A DNA stretch of 8,207 nt from Candidatus Krumholzibacteriia bacterium. GTDB lineage: Bacteria > Krumholzibacteriota > Krumholzibacteriia > LZORAL124-64-63. Location of the stretch: contig JADGEP010000165.1 in the NCBI GenBank assembly GCA_016744275.1, forward strand, positions 1 to 8,207. The letters are read 5' to 3'. A model generated the notes under the pieces. The model had not been told where the DNA came from. It ran no database searches and saw nothing but the letters and a program-made list of their open reading frames with translations. The position numbers and the translations under genes were made by a program. Positions 1-6,035 of this stretch are shown here, in pieces; the stretch's first letter is position 1; every line of letters begins with the position of its first letter.

Positions 1-419
1 TCGTAGACCGGTCCATTGTTCATGCCCAGCAGTTTGCCGTTCAGGCGCGAGCCGTCTTTTTGAATCCAGGCGATGTCCTGACCAACATATTTTTGCAGAA
101 TGCGGTCGGGGCTGAGCAAATCGTACTCGTAGTTCTGCTCGTGAATTTGCAGGCCGCTGCGCCCGCCAGCGGAAACCAGCAAAGTCACCGGATTGATGCG
201 GGCCGGCACGTCACGGAATTCAAATTCGAAGCCTCCCTTTGGCAGATCAACCAGGCGCACTTCCCGCACAAGGGCCAGATCCTGATTGTAGACGGTCAAA
301 TCCACCAAGCGGCGGTCTCCCTGGCTGGACACGACCCCCTGCCCCATCGCGGCGACAGCCCCCGCACACATTACCAAGGCCAACAGCCACAACACATTGC
401 ACTGTATTCTGATCTTCAT
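1..419 (-). CDS. DUF4139-type exported protein, 5' part only
   Basis: The first 139 codons of a minus-strand gene are present; the 3' end lies beyond the left edge. It starts with ATG at 417-419 behind a GGAG Shine-Dalgarno (SD) site about 5 nt upstream. The N-terminus looks like a signal peptide: basic KIR, then a hydrophobic run (VLWLLALVMCAGAVAA) ending in an AxA-like site near residues 22-24. C18 follows L-V-M, a poor lipobox, so a lipoprotein is unlikely. The mature part (VDLTVYNQDLALVREVR, then VPARINPVTL, then an EQNYEYDLLSPDRIL segment) has the look of the DUF4139 family, which is secreted or envelope-associated and has no settled biochemical role. The family assignment is from recognised sequence style, not a search. 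It diverges from the receiver gene at 605. Confidence 0.8.
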   Translation of the reverse strand, partial: MKIRIQCNVLWLLALVMCAGAVAAMGQGVVSSQGDRRLVDLTVYNQDLALVREVRLVDLPKGGFEFEFRDVPARINPVTLLVSAGGRSGLQIHEQNYEYDLLSPDRILQKYVGQDIAWIQKDGSRLNGKLLGMNNGPVY

Positions 420-604
420 GACTTCTCCTTCGGACCTGATTTCGGCTCCATGCCGACAGCTGACGAATATTCGAAAAAACGATTACTTCTAAAGGCTAGG
501 ACGGTCGGGACGATCATTTTGTTGACCATCAGATCGTGTGAACATCAAGTATTCCATGTGGTGCCGGATTAATCCACACCTGACCAAGCTCCCGGAGGTG
601 CGCG
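420..604. other. Divergent intergenic region
   Basis: These 185 bp separate the divergent DUF4139 and receiver genes and must hold both sets of initiation signals. The base composition is more AT-rich than the flanking genes. It contains a 10-bp palindrome (CGAATATTCG, 464-473) and an inverted repeat ACGATC/GATCGT (510-515 and 532-537, 16-nt loop). The loop includes a TTGACC hexamer at 522-527 that resembles a -35 element, but no convincing -10 lies at 16-18 nt from it. No RNA gene or convincing small ORF is visible. Confidence 0.5.
594..598 (+). promoter_or_regulatory. Shine-Dalgarno site fixing GTG start of receiver gene
   Basis: GGAGG lies 6 nt before GTG at 605. The first ATG in this frame is codon 14, inside the conserved acidic-pocket strand and helix 1, so GTG 605 must be the start. 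Confidence 0.85.
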
Positions 605-982
605 GTGCGCAACACCATCCTCATCGTTGATGACGCTGAATTCATGCGGGTGATGCTGCGGGATATCTGTGCAGACATGAAATGCGACGTGCTCGGCGAA
701 GCCGCCGATGGTCAACAGGCCGTCGACATGTACAAACAGCTGTCGCCGGATCTGGTGCTGATGGACATCACCATGCCCACCATGGACGGCAACGAAGCCC
801 TGCAACAGATTCTCGCCGATGACCCCAACGCCGAAGTGGTGATGATCACCGCCCTGGGTCAGAAGGATCAGGTCCTGGCCGCCATCAAGAACGGTGCCCG
901 CGACTTCATCATCAAACCCTTCGATCAGGAACGGGTCACCGATACCCTGAGCCGGATTCTGTCCCGCTTACCCGTCGCCTGA
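605..982 (+). CDS. Stand-alone CheY-like response regulator receiver
   Basis: A 125-aa single receiver domain with no output domain. Visible signature residues are the acidic pair D9-D10 after the first strand (TILIVDD), phosphoacceptor D54 in LVLMDITMP followed by MDG, the switch Thr T82 (VVMITA) and the invariant Lys K104 (IIKPF). The length is that of CheY-type proteins, so it should act by phosphorylation-dependent binding to a partner. It resembles chemotaxis-like CheY receivers of the 'VMITALGQ...IKNGARDFIIKPF' type, but no histidine kinase or chemotaxis gene is adjacent and the partner is unknown. It starts with GTG behind GGAGG. It converges on uppP with only 8 nt between the stop codons, so there is no room for a separate terminator. 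Confidence 0.95.
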   Translation: MRNTILIVDDAEFMRVMLRDICADMKCDVLGEAADGQQAVDMYKQLSPDLVLMDITMPTMDGNEALQQILADDPNAEVVMITALGQKDQVLAAIKNGARDFIIKPFDQERVTDTLSRILSRLPVA

Positions 983-990
983 AATCGCAA

Positions 991-1776
991 CTAACGCAAC
1001 ACCGCCAAAGCCACCGCGCCCACCACAACGCAATAAATGCTGAACTTCCAAAAATGAGCCTGGACCACCGCCAGAGCCGTCCAGCGTAAAGCCAACAGAC
1101 CCACTGCAAATGATACCAGCGCCGAAATCGCCAACCACCCCCAGTTTGCTCCTGCTATCGGGCCATCACTCAGCTGGAGGACCAGGGCCCCACATATTGC
1201 AGGTATGCTCAGTAAAAAACTGAAACGCGCGGCTTCGGCCCGGGGCACCTGGAGCCACAACGAAGCGGCGATGGTTGAACCCGAGCGACTGATCCCCGGC
1301 AGAATCGCCAAAGCCTGACCACAACCGATGAGCAGGCTCTTTGATAATGTGGGCGCGCGGGGCTCCCAAGGTACGGCCAGCCCCCCCGACGACCCGGAGG
1401 AAAATCGAGTGGAGAATAGAAACCCGGCGGTGACAAAAAGCCCAGCGGCGGCAAACAGCGGACTGTGGAATAGCCCCTCAATAAAACTCTTGAACAATAG
1501 CCCCACCACCACCGCCGGAATTGTCCCGACGGCCAAGGCCAACATGTAGCGGAGCGCCGCGTCGTCAAACTGCAACAGGCGCGCGATCTCTCGCCTATAA
1601 ACGACAAAAACCGACCCGAGTGTTCCCAGATGCAGGACCACATCAAAGAAGATGTCTCCTTCGCGGGTGCCCAACAGATTTTGTGATAGAACCAAATGGC
1701 CAGAGCTGCTGACGGGCAAAAACTCCGTCAAGCCCTGCACAGCAGCCAGAATCATCATGTGAAACAGTTCCAACAA
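991..1776 (-). CDS. uppP: Undecaprenyl-diphosphatase (UppP/BacA family)
   Basis: This integral inner-membrane enzyme dephosphorylates undecaprenyl diphosphate to the monophosphate lipid carrier used for peptidoglycan and other surface polymers; loss or overproduction alters bacitracin sensitivity. The 261 aa match the usual 260-280. Both family signatures are present: Q14-G-L-T-E18-FLPVSSSGH27 near the N-terminus, with the first acidic position of the (E/Q)xxxE motif being Gln, and PGISRSGST at 160-168 with the catalytic Arg R164. Several hydrophobic helices fill the remainder. A TTG start at 1774-1776 is favoured because AGAAGG (1784-1789) sits 7 nt upstream; ATG codons 7 and 8 (1758, 1755) are alternatives with weaker SD sites. 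It lies 29 nt downstream of the TPR gene and is probably cotranscribed with it. Confidence 0.95.
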   Translation of the reverse strand: MLELFHMMILAAVQGLTEFLPVSSSGHLVLSQNLLGTREGDIFFDVVLHLGTLGSVFVVYRREIARLLQFDDAALRYMLALAVGTIPAVVVGLLFKSFIEGLFHSPLFAAAGLFVTAGFLFSTRFSSGSSGGLAVPWEPRAPTLSKSLLIGCGQALAILPGISRSGSTIAASLWLQVPRAEAARFSFLLSIPAICGALVLQLSDGPIAGANWGWLAISALVSFAVGLLALRWTALAVVQAHFWKFSIYCVVVGAVALAVLR

Positions 1777-1805
1777 GGGGTGACCTTCTGTGAAGTTGAG
1801 GATTG

Positions 1806-2708
1806 CTAGGAACCGGTACCGCCGGCTTCTCGCGCCGCGCGGGCTTGGCTGTAATGCAACCGGGCCTCCTGGGGCAAGCCCAGGGCGTCGCAGGTGAGCG
1901 CCAACTGGTAGTGGATGCGGCTGTCTTCGGGAAAGAAGTCCAAGGCTTGTTCCAGGCTGAAGCGGGCCTCATCGTATCGCCCGAGCTTGTGCAGGCAACT
2001 GCCCAAATGAAAGGGCACGCGGGCCAGACGCGGATCCAATTTCCAGGCCAATTCGAAGCGGTGGCAGGCATCCTGGTAGATGCCGCTTTTCATCAGGCAA
2101 AGAGCCGCATAGTAGTGCCCCCGGGCATAACCCGCATCGCACTCGACACTGCGTTCGAAACAATCCAATGCCCGGGCGAAATCGCTCTGGGCAAAGTGGA
2201 CCAAGCCCAGATTTTGCCAGCCCTCGGCATCCGGTTCCACGGCAATGGCTGCCTCGAAAGCCCGGATGGCCTCTTCGGTGCGGCCCTCTTCGGCGTAGAT
2301 GGCGCCCAGGTTGTGACAAGCCACGGCCGAGCCCTCGCCCAGGTGAGCCGATTTGCGGTAGGACCGCACCGCTTCCTCGCGGCGTCCCAAGCGATCCAGA
2401 CAAACACCCAGATTGGTCAGGTAGGCCGGAGAATCGGGAGCCAACTTCAGGGCCTGCCGGAAGACGGCCTCGGCGTCCTGGCAACGATTCATTTTCATCA
2501 GCACACACCCATGGCGATAGTGCCAGGGGTGCTGGTCCGGAGAGCTGCCCAAGGCCAACAGATAGGCCTGACGGGCCTCCTCGAAGCGGCCTTCGGTTTC
2601 GGCCGCACGGCCCCGGCGAAACAGCTCGGCACTGCCCAGACCGTCATTGGTGTCTGTAGCGGGCGAGGCGTCAGTGGCGGGATTGATTTCAGGTGCTGGA
2701 GTTGACAT
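1806..2708 (-). CDS. Tetratricopeptide-repeat (TPR) protein
   Basis: A 300-aa soluble-looking protein made almost wholly of TPR units. After a low-complexity, Thr/Ala/Pro-rich N-terminus (1-25), about eight 33-34-residue repeats run from roughly 28 to 293. Examples are FRRGRAAETEGRFEEARQAY, YLTNLGVCLDRLGRREEAV, CHNLGAIYAEEGRTEEAI and FHLGSCLHKLGRYDEARFSL, with the expected W/L-G-Y-A-P-like spacing. TPRs form a superhelical scaffold for protein binding; no catalytic domain, signal peptide or membrane segment is visible, so it is probably a cytoplasmic scaffold with an unknown partner. ATG 2706-2708 is preceded by a weak AGGGT site. It sits 67 nt after the MglA-like gene and 29 nt before uppP, all on the same strand, suggesting an operon. 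Confidence 0.92.
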   Translation of the reverse strand: MSTPAPEINPATDASPATDTNDGLGSAELFRRGRAAETEGRFEEARQAYLLALGSSPDQHPWHYRHGCVLMKMNRCQDAEAVFRQALKLAPDSPAYLTNLGVCLDRLGRREEAVRSYRKSAHLGEGSAVACHNLGAIYAEEGRTEEAIRAFEAAIAVEPDAEGWQNLGLVHFAQSDFARALDCFERSVECDAGYARGHYYAALCLMKSGIYQDACHRFELAWKLDPRLARVPFHLGSCLHKLGRYDEARFSLEQALDFFPEDSRIHYQLALTCDALGLPQEARLHYSQARAAREAGGTGS

Positions 2709-2775
2709 GCAGGCACCCTAACTCACGGAGCGTGCGGGGTCAACTTCGAGATGGCGTCAGAAGATCGGGCAGCGG

Positions 2776-3609
2776 TCAGGATTCTGAGTCGTCGATTTCC
2801 ACCTCAAGGAGGATCCGCAGTGGCCCCTGCCCTGCCAGCAGACGGCGCGGAATTTTTACCGGAATCACCACCGGCGGCCGCAATTCTTCGTAGATGGCGT
2901 CACTCAGGGCTTTGGTGGATTTGCCTATGGCAGCTTCAGGCAATGGCGGCCCGTAGTCAATGCCCAGTCCTTTGTCATCCACCTCGACGGCGATGGTTTG
3001 TGCATCGGGCTCCATATATGTATCCCGTCCGTCATAGTGATCAGCTGGCAGTGATTCCAAGTGGTTCACCGTCAATCCGAGCACTGCTTTGAGGGCCTCT
3101 CGGACGCCCTCTCCTTTTTTGGCATTGGCGGGGAATGACAACAATCCCCAGGGATTCAGCAAGCTTTCCAGTCGGTCGACCCGCAGGGTGTCTGCCTGAT
3201 CCCGGCCATTGTACTGGATCACCAGCGGCACGCCCATCAGGTCCAGGCCCCAGCTTTCCAGAAACACTTTGAGCGCCTCGAAGGACGCCAGGCTCTGATC
3301 CAGGGCCGCGGCACTGGAATTGACGACAAAAACAATGCCATCGAAGGGCGGAATTGGTGACATTCCAGCCGAACGGTAACGTTCTTTACCAGCATCGACG
3401 GCCTGTACCAGAACCTGCCACTCTTCATTCTGGCTGTGGTTGACCTGAAAAGCGATCTGGCGTTCCGGATCATCGCCCGCCAAAGACAGGCGTTGCTCTG
3501 GTGGCACCGATTGGTGTATCACCCGCAGATTTTCCCGCTTACCGGCCCTGGCGGGTCCATAATAGAGCAGGCGGCAAATCCGTTTTTCGGTTTTCAGGTT
3601 CTCCGTCAC
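2776..3609 (-). CDS. MglA-like degenerate small GTPase with C-terminal extension
   Basis: This 277-aa protein has an N-terminal domain (about 8-175) resembling the MglA polarity GTPase family: strand 1 and P-loop RLLYYGPARAGKRENL, an ERQIAFQV segment matching MglA's 'DRTLFFDFLP', GIVFVVNSS for 'GVVFVADS', and VPLVIQYNGRD for 'IPYVIQYNKRD'. Key positions differ: the P-loop reads GxxxxGK-R rather than GK-T/S (R25), the switch II 'PGQ' is DAGK (72-75), and NKxD is NGRD (134-137). Nucleotide binding or hydrolysis may be lost or altered. About 100 further residues (175-277), acidic and Pro-rich and ending in IDDSES, have no MglA counterpart that I know. GTG at 3607-3609 is preferred, with AAAGGA (3619-3624) 9 nt upstream; the frame is open to 3708, but the longer N-terminus looks non-coding. 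No mglB/roadblock gene is nearby. Confidence 0.8.
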   Translation of the reverse strand: MTENLKTEKRICRLLYYGPARAGKRENLRVIHQSVPPEQRLSLAGDDPERQIAFQVNHSQNEEWQVLVQAVDAGKERYRSAGMSPIPPFDGIVFVVNSSAAALDQSLASFEALKVFLESWGLDLMGVPLVIQYNGRDQADTLRVDRLESLLNPWGLLSFPANAKKGEGVREALKAVLGLTVNHLESLPADHYDGRDTYMEPDAQTIAVEVDDKGLGIDYGPPLPEAAIGKSTKALSDAIYEELRPPVVIPVKIPRRLLAGQGPLRILLEVEIDDSES

Positions 3610-3859
3610 AGCCAGGATTCCTTTAGCTTGCTGCCTCGATGTGCGTGGCAATGGGGGTCGGGTACATGACCGATCAAGCAATCCGTGTGCCACTCCCCTA
3701 CGCGCCATTCCTTGTCAAATCATGCGATCCTGAGGAATCAGAGGAAATGGGCAAGCAAATTGCATTGAACTCATCAAACAGAGCTTTCCATGGCGCACGG
3801 TGTCCTTTAAAGGACTTTGGCGCCATCAACCCGCAACGATCCTTATCAGGAGCGGCCAA
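3610..3859. other. Divergent intergenic region
   Basis: These 250 bp lie between the MglA-like gene and the 146-aa gene. The third-codon composition of its longest plus-strand frame (3639-3863) is unlike that of the neighbours, so I treat it as non-coding. It holds SD sites for both flanking genes (3619-3624 minus; AGGAG 3848-3852 plus), a perfect TTGACA on the minus strand (3713-3718) with no adequate -10 at 16-18 nt, and a strong dyad at 3790-3826 (listed separately). Confidence 0.5.
3790..3826. repeat. Long imperfect dyad with perfect 14-bp palindrome
   Basis: The core GTCCTTTAAAGGAC (3802-3815) is a perfect 14-bp palindrome. It is flanked symmetrically by ATGGCGC (3790-3796) and its exact complement GCGCCAT (3820-3826). 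In RNA, the intervening bases can be bridged by one C-G and two G-U pairs, one bulged A and a T·T mismatch, giving a hairpin of about 37 nt with a TTTAAA loop region. It ends 33 nt before the ATG of the plus-strand gene at 3860. There is no U-tract, so it is not a standard terminator. It could be a DNA operator for a dimeric regulator or a 5'-UTR hairpin. Confidence 0.6.
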
Positions 3860-4300
3860 ATGACCACCACCAATACCGACAAGATCCTCAAGACCATGTT
3901 CGCCAGACTGCTCCAACTGGAGATCGACGACGACATGGGTTCCAAACTGTGCGCTGTGATTGACAGTGTCACCGAGCGGGTCGGTGGCAATTTTGACCTG
4001 GACACGGTCCAAGGGCAAAACACCTTCCGCGCCCTGCTGTGCTCCATGGTGGTCCACGGTTGGGGCAATGGCATGCATCCATTCCACAATCCCAGTGAGA
4101 ACCAGGACGGCCAAGGCGTCGAGGTGCGTGTCAGCAAGGACATCCTGATGTCCATGGAAGACCTGCAGTCGCTGCGCTACGTCAAAAAAGACGACCAGGG
4201 GCGGGTCAAGCAGGCCCTGTTCGAGCCGGATCACAATGTGCGGGTGCGCCAGCAAATTGACGACATCCTGTCGGAGATCAGCCAGGACAAGTGGAAATAG
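3860..4300 (+). CDS. Hypothetical 146-aa protein
   Basis: I do not recognise this family. The gene has ATG at 3860 with AGGAG 7 nt upstream (3848-3852), high GC at third codon positions like its neighbours, and ends at a strong intrinsic terminator, so it is a real gene. The product is soluble, acidic and probably mostly helical at the ends (DKILKTMFARLLQLEIDDDM; RVRQQIDDILSEISQDKW). The central part (about residues 55-85) is richer in Cys, His, Gly and Trp (LLCSMVVHGWGNGMHPFHNP), but it has only one Cys with three His, which is not a recognised metal site. There is no signal peptide or membrane segment. An earlier in-frame GTG at 3800 would run through the dyad and lacks support. The dyad upstream is its likely control element. 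Confidence 0.85.
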   Translation: MTTTNTDKILKTMFARLLQLEIDDDMGSKLCAVIDSVTERVGGNFDLDTVQGQNTFRALLCSMVVHGWGNGMHPFHNPSENQDGQGVEVRVSKDILMSMEDLQSLRYVKKDDQGRVKQALFEPDHNVRVRQQIDDILSEISQDKWK

Positions 4301-4317
4301 TCACTGCCGGCAATCAC

Positions 4318-4354
4318 AAAAAAAGGCCGCGGCTCAAAAGCTGCGGCCTTTTTT
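4318..4354. terminator. Bidirectional intrinsic terminator
   Basis: The stem AAGGCCGCGGCT (4323-4334) pairs with AGCTGCGGCCTT (4339-4350), including one G-U pair, around a 4-nt CAAA loop. An A-run precedes it (from 4318) and a T-run follows (to 4354), so it can work on both strands. It lies 17 nt past the stop of the 146-aa gene and 25 nt past the stop of the converging zinc-ribbon gene. Confidence 0.93.
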
Positions 4355-4379
4355 CATGATGCTTTCCAGAATCCTTTTC

Positions 4380-4985
4380 CTAGAAGACTTTTTCGCCGTC
4401 CGCCAGGATCTCGTTCAGGGCTTCACGGAAGTGCTCAGTGCTGTTGGCCACCTCGGGGGTGACCTTTTCCTTGTACAGCTCCCAGCTCTTCTTGATTTCA
4501 GCGCCAAGGGCTTCCAGCAGGTTGCCCTCTTCTTTGGCCGTATCGTAGAGCTCGCGGTTGTAGACCTTGATATCCGAGACCAAGGCCCGCGCGAGCATTT
4601 CTTCTTTGCTGCGGCGGCGGCGGCCACTGCGGGGGGCTGCTGCCGGAGCGGGCTCATCCATGACCGCAATACTGGGGGCGGCGGTTTCAACGACGGCTGC
4701 CGGAGCACTGACTGCCGGAGCAATGGGCGCCGGAGCACTGGCCACCGGAACCGGATCCGGAGTTGCCGCTGGCATCGTCGGTGTCGGGGCCGGAGCGGGT
4801 TCGGGCGCGGCAACGACGGGTTCGTAGTTGTTGCTCGTCACCAAAGGCTCTTCACGGCGGGCCTGATTTCCGTCCAGGGAAAACACGCCACTGCAAGCGG
4901 GGCAGCGGACTTTGATGACCCGCGCGGGGATCTTTTCATCATCAAGTTGGTATCGAGCCTGACATTCGGTGCAGGTGGTGATCAT
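4380..4985 (-). CDS. MJ0042-type zinc-ribbon protein with Pro/Ala linker
   Basis: A 201-aa protein in three parts. Residues 1-36 form a zinc ribbon of the MJ0042/zinc_ribbon_4-5 type: C5-x2-C8 and C28-x2-C31 around the RYQLDDEKIPARVIKVRCPAC pattern typical of that family. Residues 41-119 are a disordered Ala/Pro-rich linker. A basic RRRR patch (122-125) leads into a compact charged helical domain (126-201), whose ALVSDIKVYNRELYDTA, SWELYKEKV and FREALNEILADGEKVF segments resemble C-terminal regions I associate with zinc-ribbon proteins of other Gram-negative bacteria; their function is not established. There is no signal peptide or clear transmembrane helix, so it is cytoplasmic. ATG at 4983-4985 has AGGAGG 9 nt upstream. 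It follows the M28 gene by 102 nt and may have its own promoter. Confidence 0.88.
   Translation of the reverse strand: MITTCTECQARYQLDDEKIPARVIKVRCPACSGVFSLDGNQARREEPLVTSNNYEPVVAAPEPAPAPTPTMPAATPDPVPVASAPAPIAPAVSAPAAVVETAAPSIAVMDEPAPAAAPRSGRRRRSKEEMLARALVSDIKVYNRELYDTAKEEGNLLEALGAEIKKSWELYKEKVTPEVANSTEHFREALNEILADGEKVF
4642..4800. repeat. GCCGGAGC short repeats in linker-coding region
   Basis: The plus-strand octamer GCCGGAGC recurs at least five times (starting at 4642, 4699, 4714, 4729 and 4789). A 12-nt version, GCCGGAGCACTG, occurs at 4699-4710 and 4729-4740 with a 30-nt period. On the coding strand it encodes the Ala/Pro linker of the zinc-ribbon protein, so it most likely reflects slippage-type expansion of a low-complexity linker. 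Confidence 0.75.
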
Positions 4986-5015
4986 TACCCCGCTCCTCCT
5001 AGGATTCCAGTAGAA

Positions 5016-5044
5016 AGTCTATCACTGCAGGAATCATCGGCCAA
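5016..5044 (-). promoter_or_regulatory. Possible promoter for the zinc-ribbon gene
   Basis: Read on the minus strand: TTGGCC (5039-5044), a 17-nt spacer, then TAGACT (5016-5021), each matching 4 of 6 positions of the sigma-70 consensus. It lies about 30 nt upstream of the zinc-ribbon ATG, within the 102-nt gap after the M28 gene. The match is modest, and promoter consensus in this lineage is not known to me. Confidence 0.25.
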
Positions 5045-5087
5045 CTTGGGCGGTCATTTAGCAGGAAATGCAAGGGAATGGAGACCA

Positions 5088-6035
5088 CTACGGGTTGCGA
5101 ATCAAATCCCAGACCAATATCCCAATCTCAGAAAGGCTGTTGGCAGAGCATGCGGACGGCAAATCCTCCGTTGTGTGCCATTGGGGATACTCAAAATCGA
5201 TCAGATCCACCGCCGGAATTCCGGCTCCCAGAAAGGGCACGTGGTCATCGTAGATCGGCCGGCCCGGTGCCGCAACCAAGGCCGAGATGCCCAGGATGGC
5301 TGCCCGCTCAAATATCAAGTGGGTCCAATCCGGCGCGTATTGCAGGGAGTACCCCTCCATGGGAATCTCCAATCCGCGTTCGCCAACCATGTCCAGCAGG
5401 ATCAGGCCTCTTGGCATTGGGCCGGCCAAAGGGCTGCCAAAGTCTTGCCACCCAGAAGCCAAATGCTTGCTGCCCAAACAAAAGCCCGTGGCGTCGCCGG
5501 CCGGTCCGGAATCCTCTCCATCCAGAAAAAGCAGATTCACCTCGGTGGGCGGGGCTTCCTGGTGCATCAACTCCATGAGGTGCATCAGCACCGCAGTACC
5601 ACTGGCTCCATCGTTGGCTCCGGGCACCGGCAATCCCCTGCGGGCCGGATCCGGATCCTGGTCGCTGATCGGACGGGTGTCGAAATGGGCACCCAACCAC
5701 AGGCGATCCGCAACCGGCTTTCCCGCTGCGGGAACCGTCACGATGACGCTGCAGATCTCGATCTCTTCGGCGCCCAGAGGATCTTTCACCATCACGCACG
5801 ACGTTGTTGCCAAAAATCCAAAATCGCGGGCTGTTTGGAGAATCAGGTCGCGCAGTTCCCGGTTGGCGGCCGAGCCCGGCACCCGCGGCCCCATATCCAC
5901 CTGGAGCTCCAACCATTCAAAGGCTTTTTCACCGGAAAAGCTGGCGGCCGCGGGATCGGCGGCGCTGGCGGTTGCGCCCACCCCAGCGAGACAGAAGAGG
6001 CCAACAGCCATGGTCAAACAGAATCTAGAAAACAA
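5088..6035 (-). CDS. Exported M28 enzyme, glutaminyl-peptide cyclotransferase-like
   Basis: This 315-aa zinc enzyme resembles type II glutaminyl cyclases, which convert N-terminal Gln to pyroglutamate, and the related M28 aminopeptidases. Visible motifs are LGAHFDTRP (H117, D119), PGANDGASG (D142, zinc ligand), LFLDGEDSG (E174 catalytic base, D175 ligand), LGSKHLA, LLDMVG (D215), YDDHVPFLGAGIP (D263-D264) and WHTTED (H287, ligand). DDHVPF and WHT point to QC more than to generic aminopeptidases. The start is TTG at 6033-6035, with GGAGG (6042-6046) 6 nt upstream. It gives a good signal peptide (MFSRFCLTMAVGLFCLAG, cleavage near ATASA), whereas the ATG at 6011 would lose the basic n-region and has no SD. 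The start overlaps the upstream sprA-like stop by 11 nt, implying translational coupling. Periplasmic location is inferred. Confidence 0.9.
   Translation of the reverse strand: MFSRFCLTMAVGLFCLAGVGATASAADPAAASFSGEKAFEWLELQVDMGPRVPGSAANRELRDLILQTARDFGFLATTSCVMVKDPLGAEEIEICSVIVTVPAAGKPVADRLWLGAHFDTRPISDQDPDPARRGLPVPGANDGASGTAVLMHLMELMHQEAPPTEVNLLFLDGEDSGPAGDATGFCLGSKHLASGWQDFGSPLAGPMPRGLILLDMVGERGLEIPMEGYSLQYAPDWTHLIFERAAILGISALVAAPGRPIYDDHVPFLGAGIPAVDLIDFEYPQWHTTEDLPSACSANSLSEIGILVWDLIRNP

Noticed and set aside
363..372. Lipoprotein lipobox (L-V-M-C) in the DUF4139 protein
   Set aside because: Met at -1 is outside the usual Gly/Ala/Ser, and an AxA-type signal peptidase I site follows; ordinary secretion is more likely.
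1803..2705. 300-codon plus-strand open frame exactly opposite the TPR gene
   Set aside because: The minus strand encodes clear TPR repeats; the mirror frame is a codon-composition artefact with no SD or domain.
2715..2743. TTGACC-17 nt-TAGGGT on the minus strand as a promoter for the TPR gene
   Set aside because: The -10 match is only 3 of 6 and overlaps the SD region, leaving almost no leader before the ATG at 2708.
3610..3708. 33-residue N-terminal extension of the MglA-like protein
   Set aside because: The frame is open, but the extension is Arg/Cys/Pro-rich with no MglA equivalent, while GTG 3609 has a good SD and begins just before strand 1.
3639..3863. 74-codon plus-strand ORF whose TGA overlaps the ATG at 3860 (ATGA)
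   Set aside because: The ATGA overlap would suit a leader peptide, but third-position GC is low compared with neighbours, SD support is poor and the frame runs through the dyad. It is probably chance.
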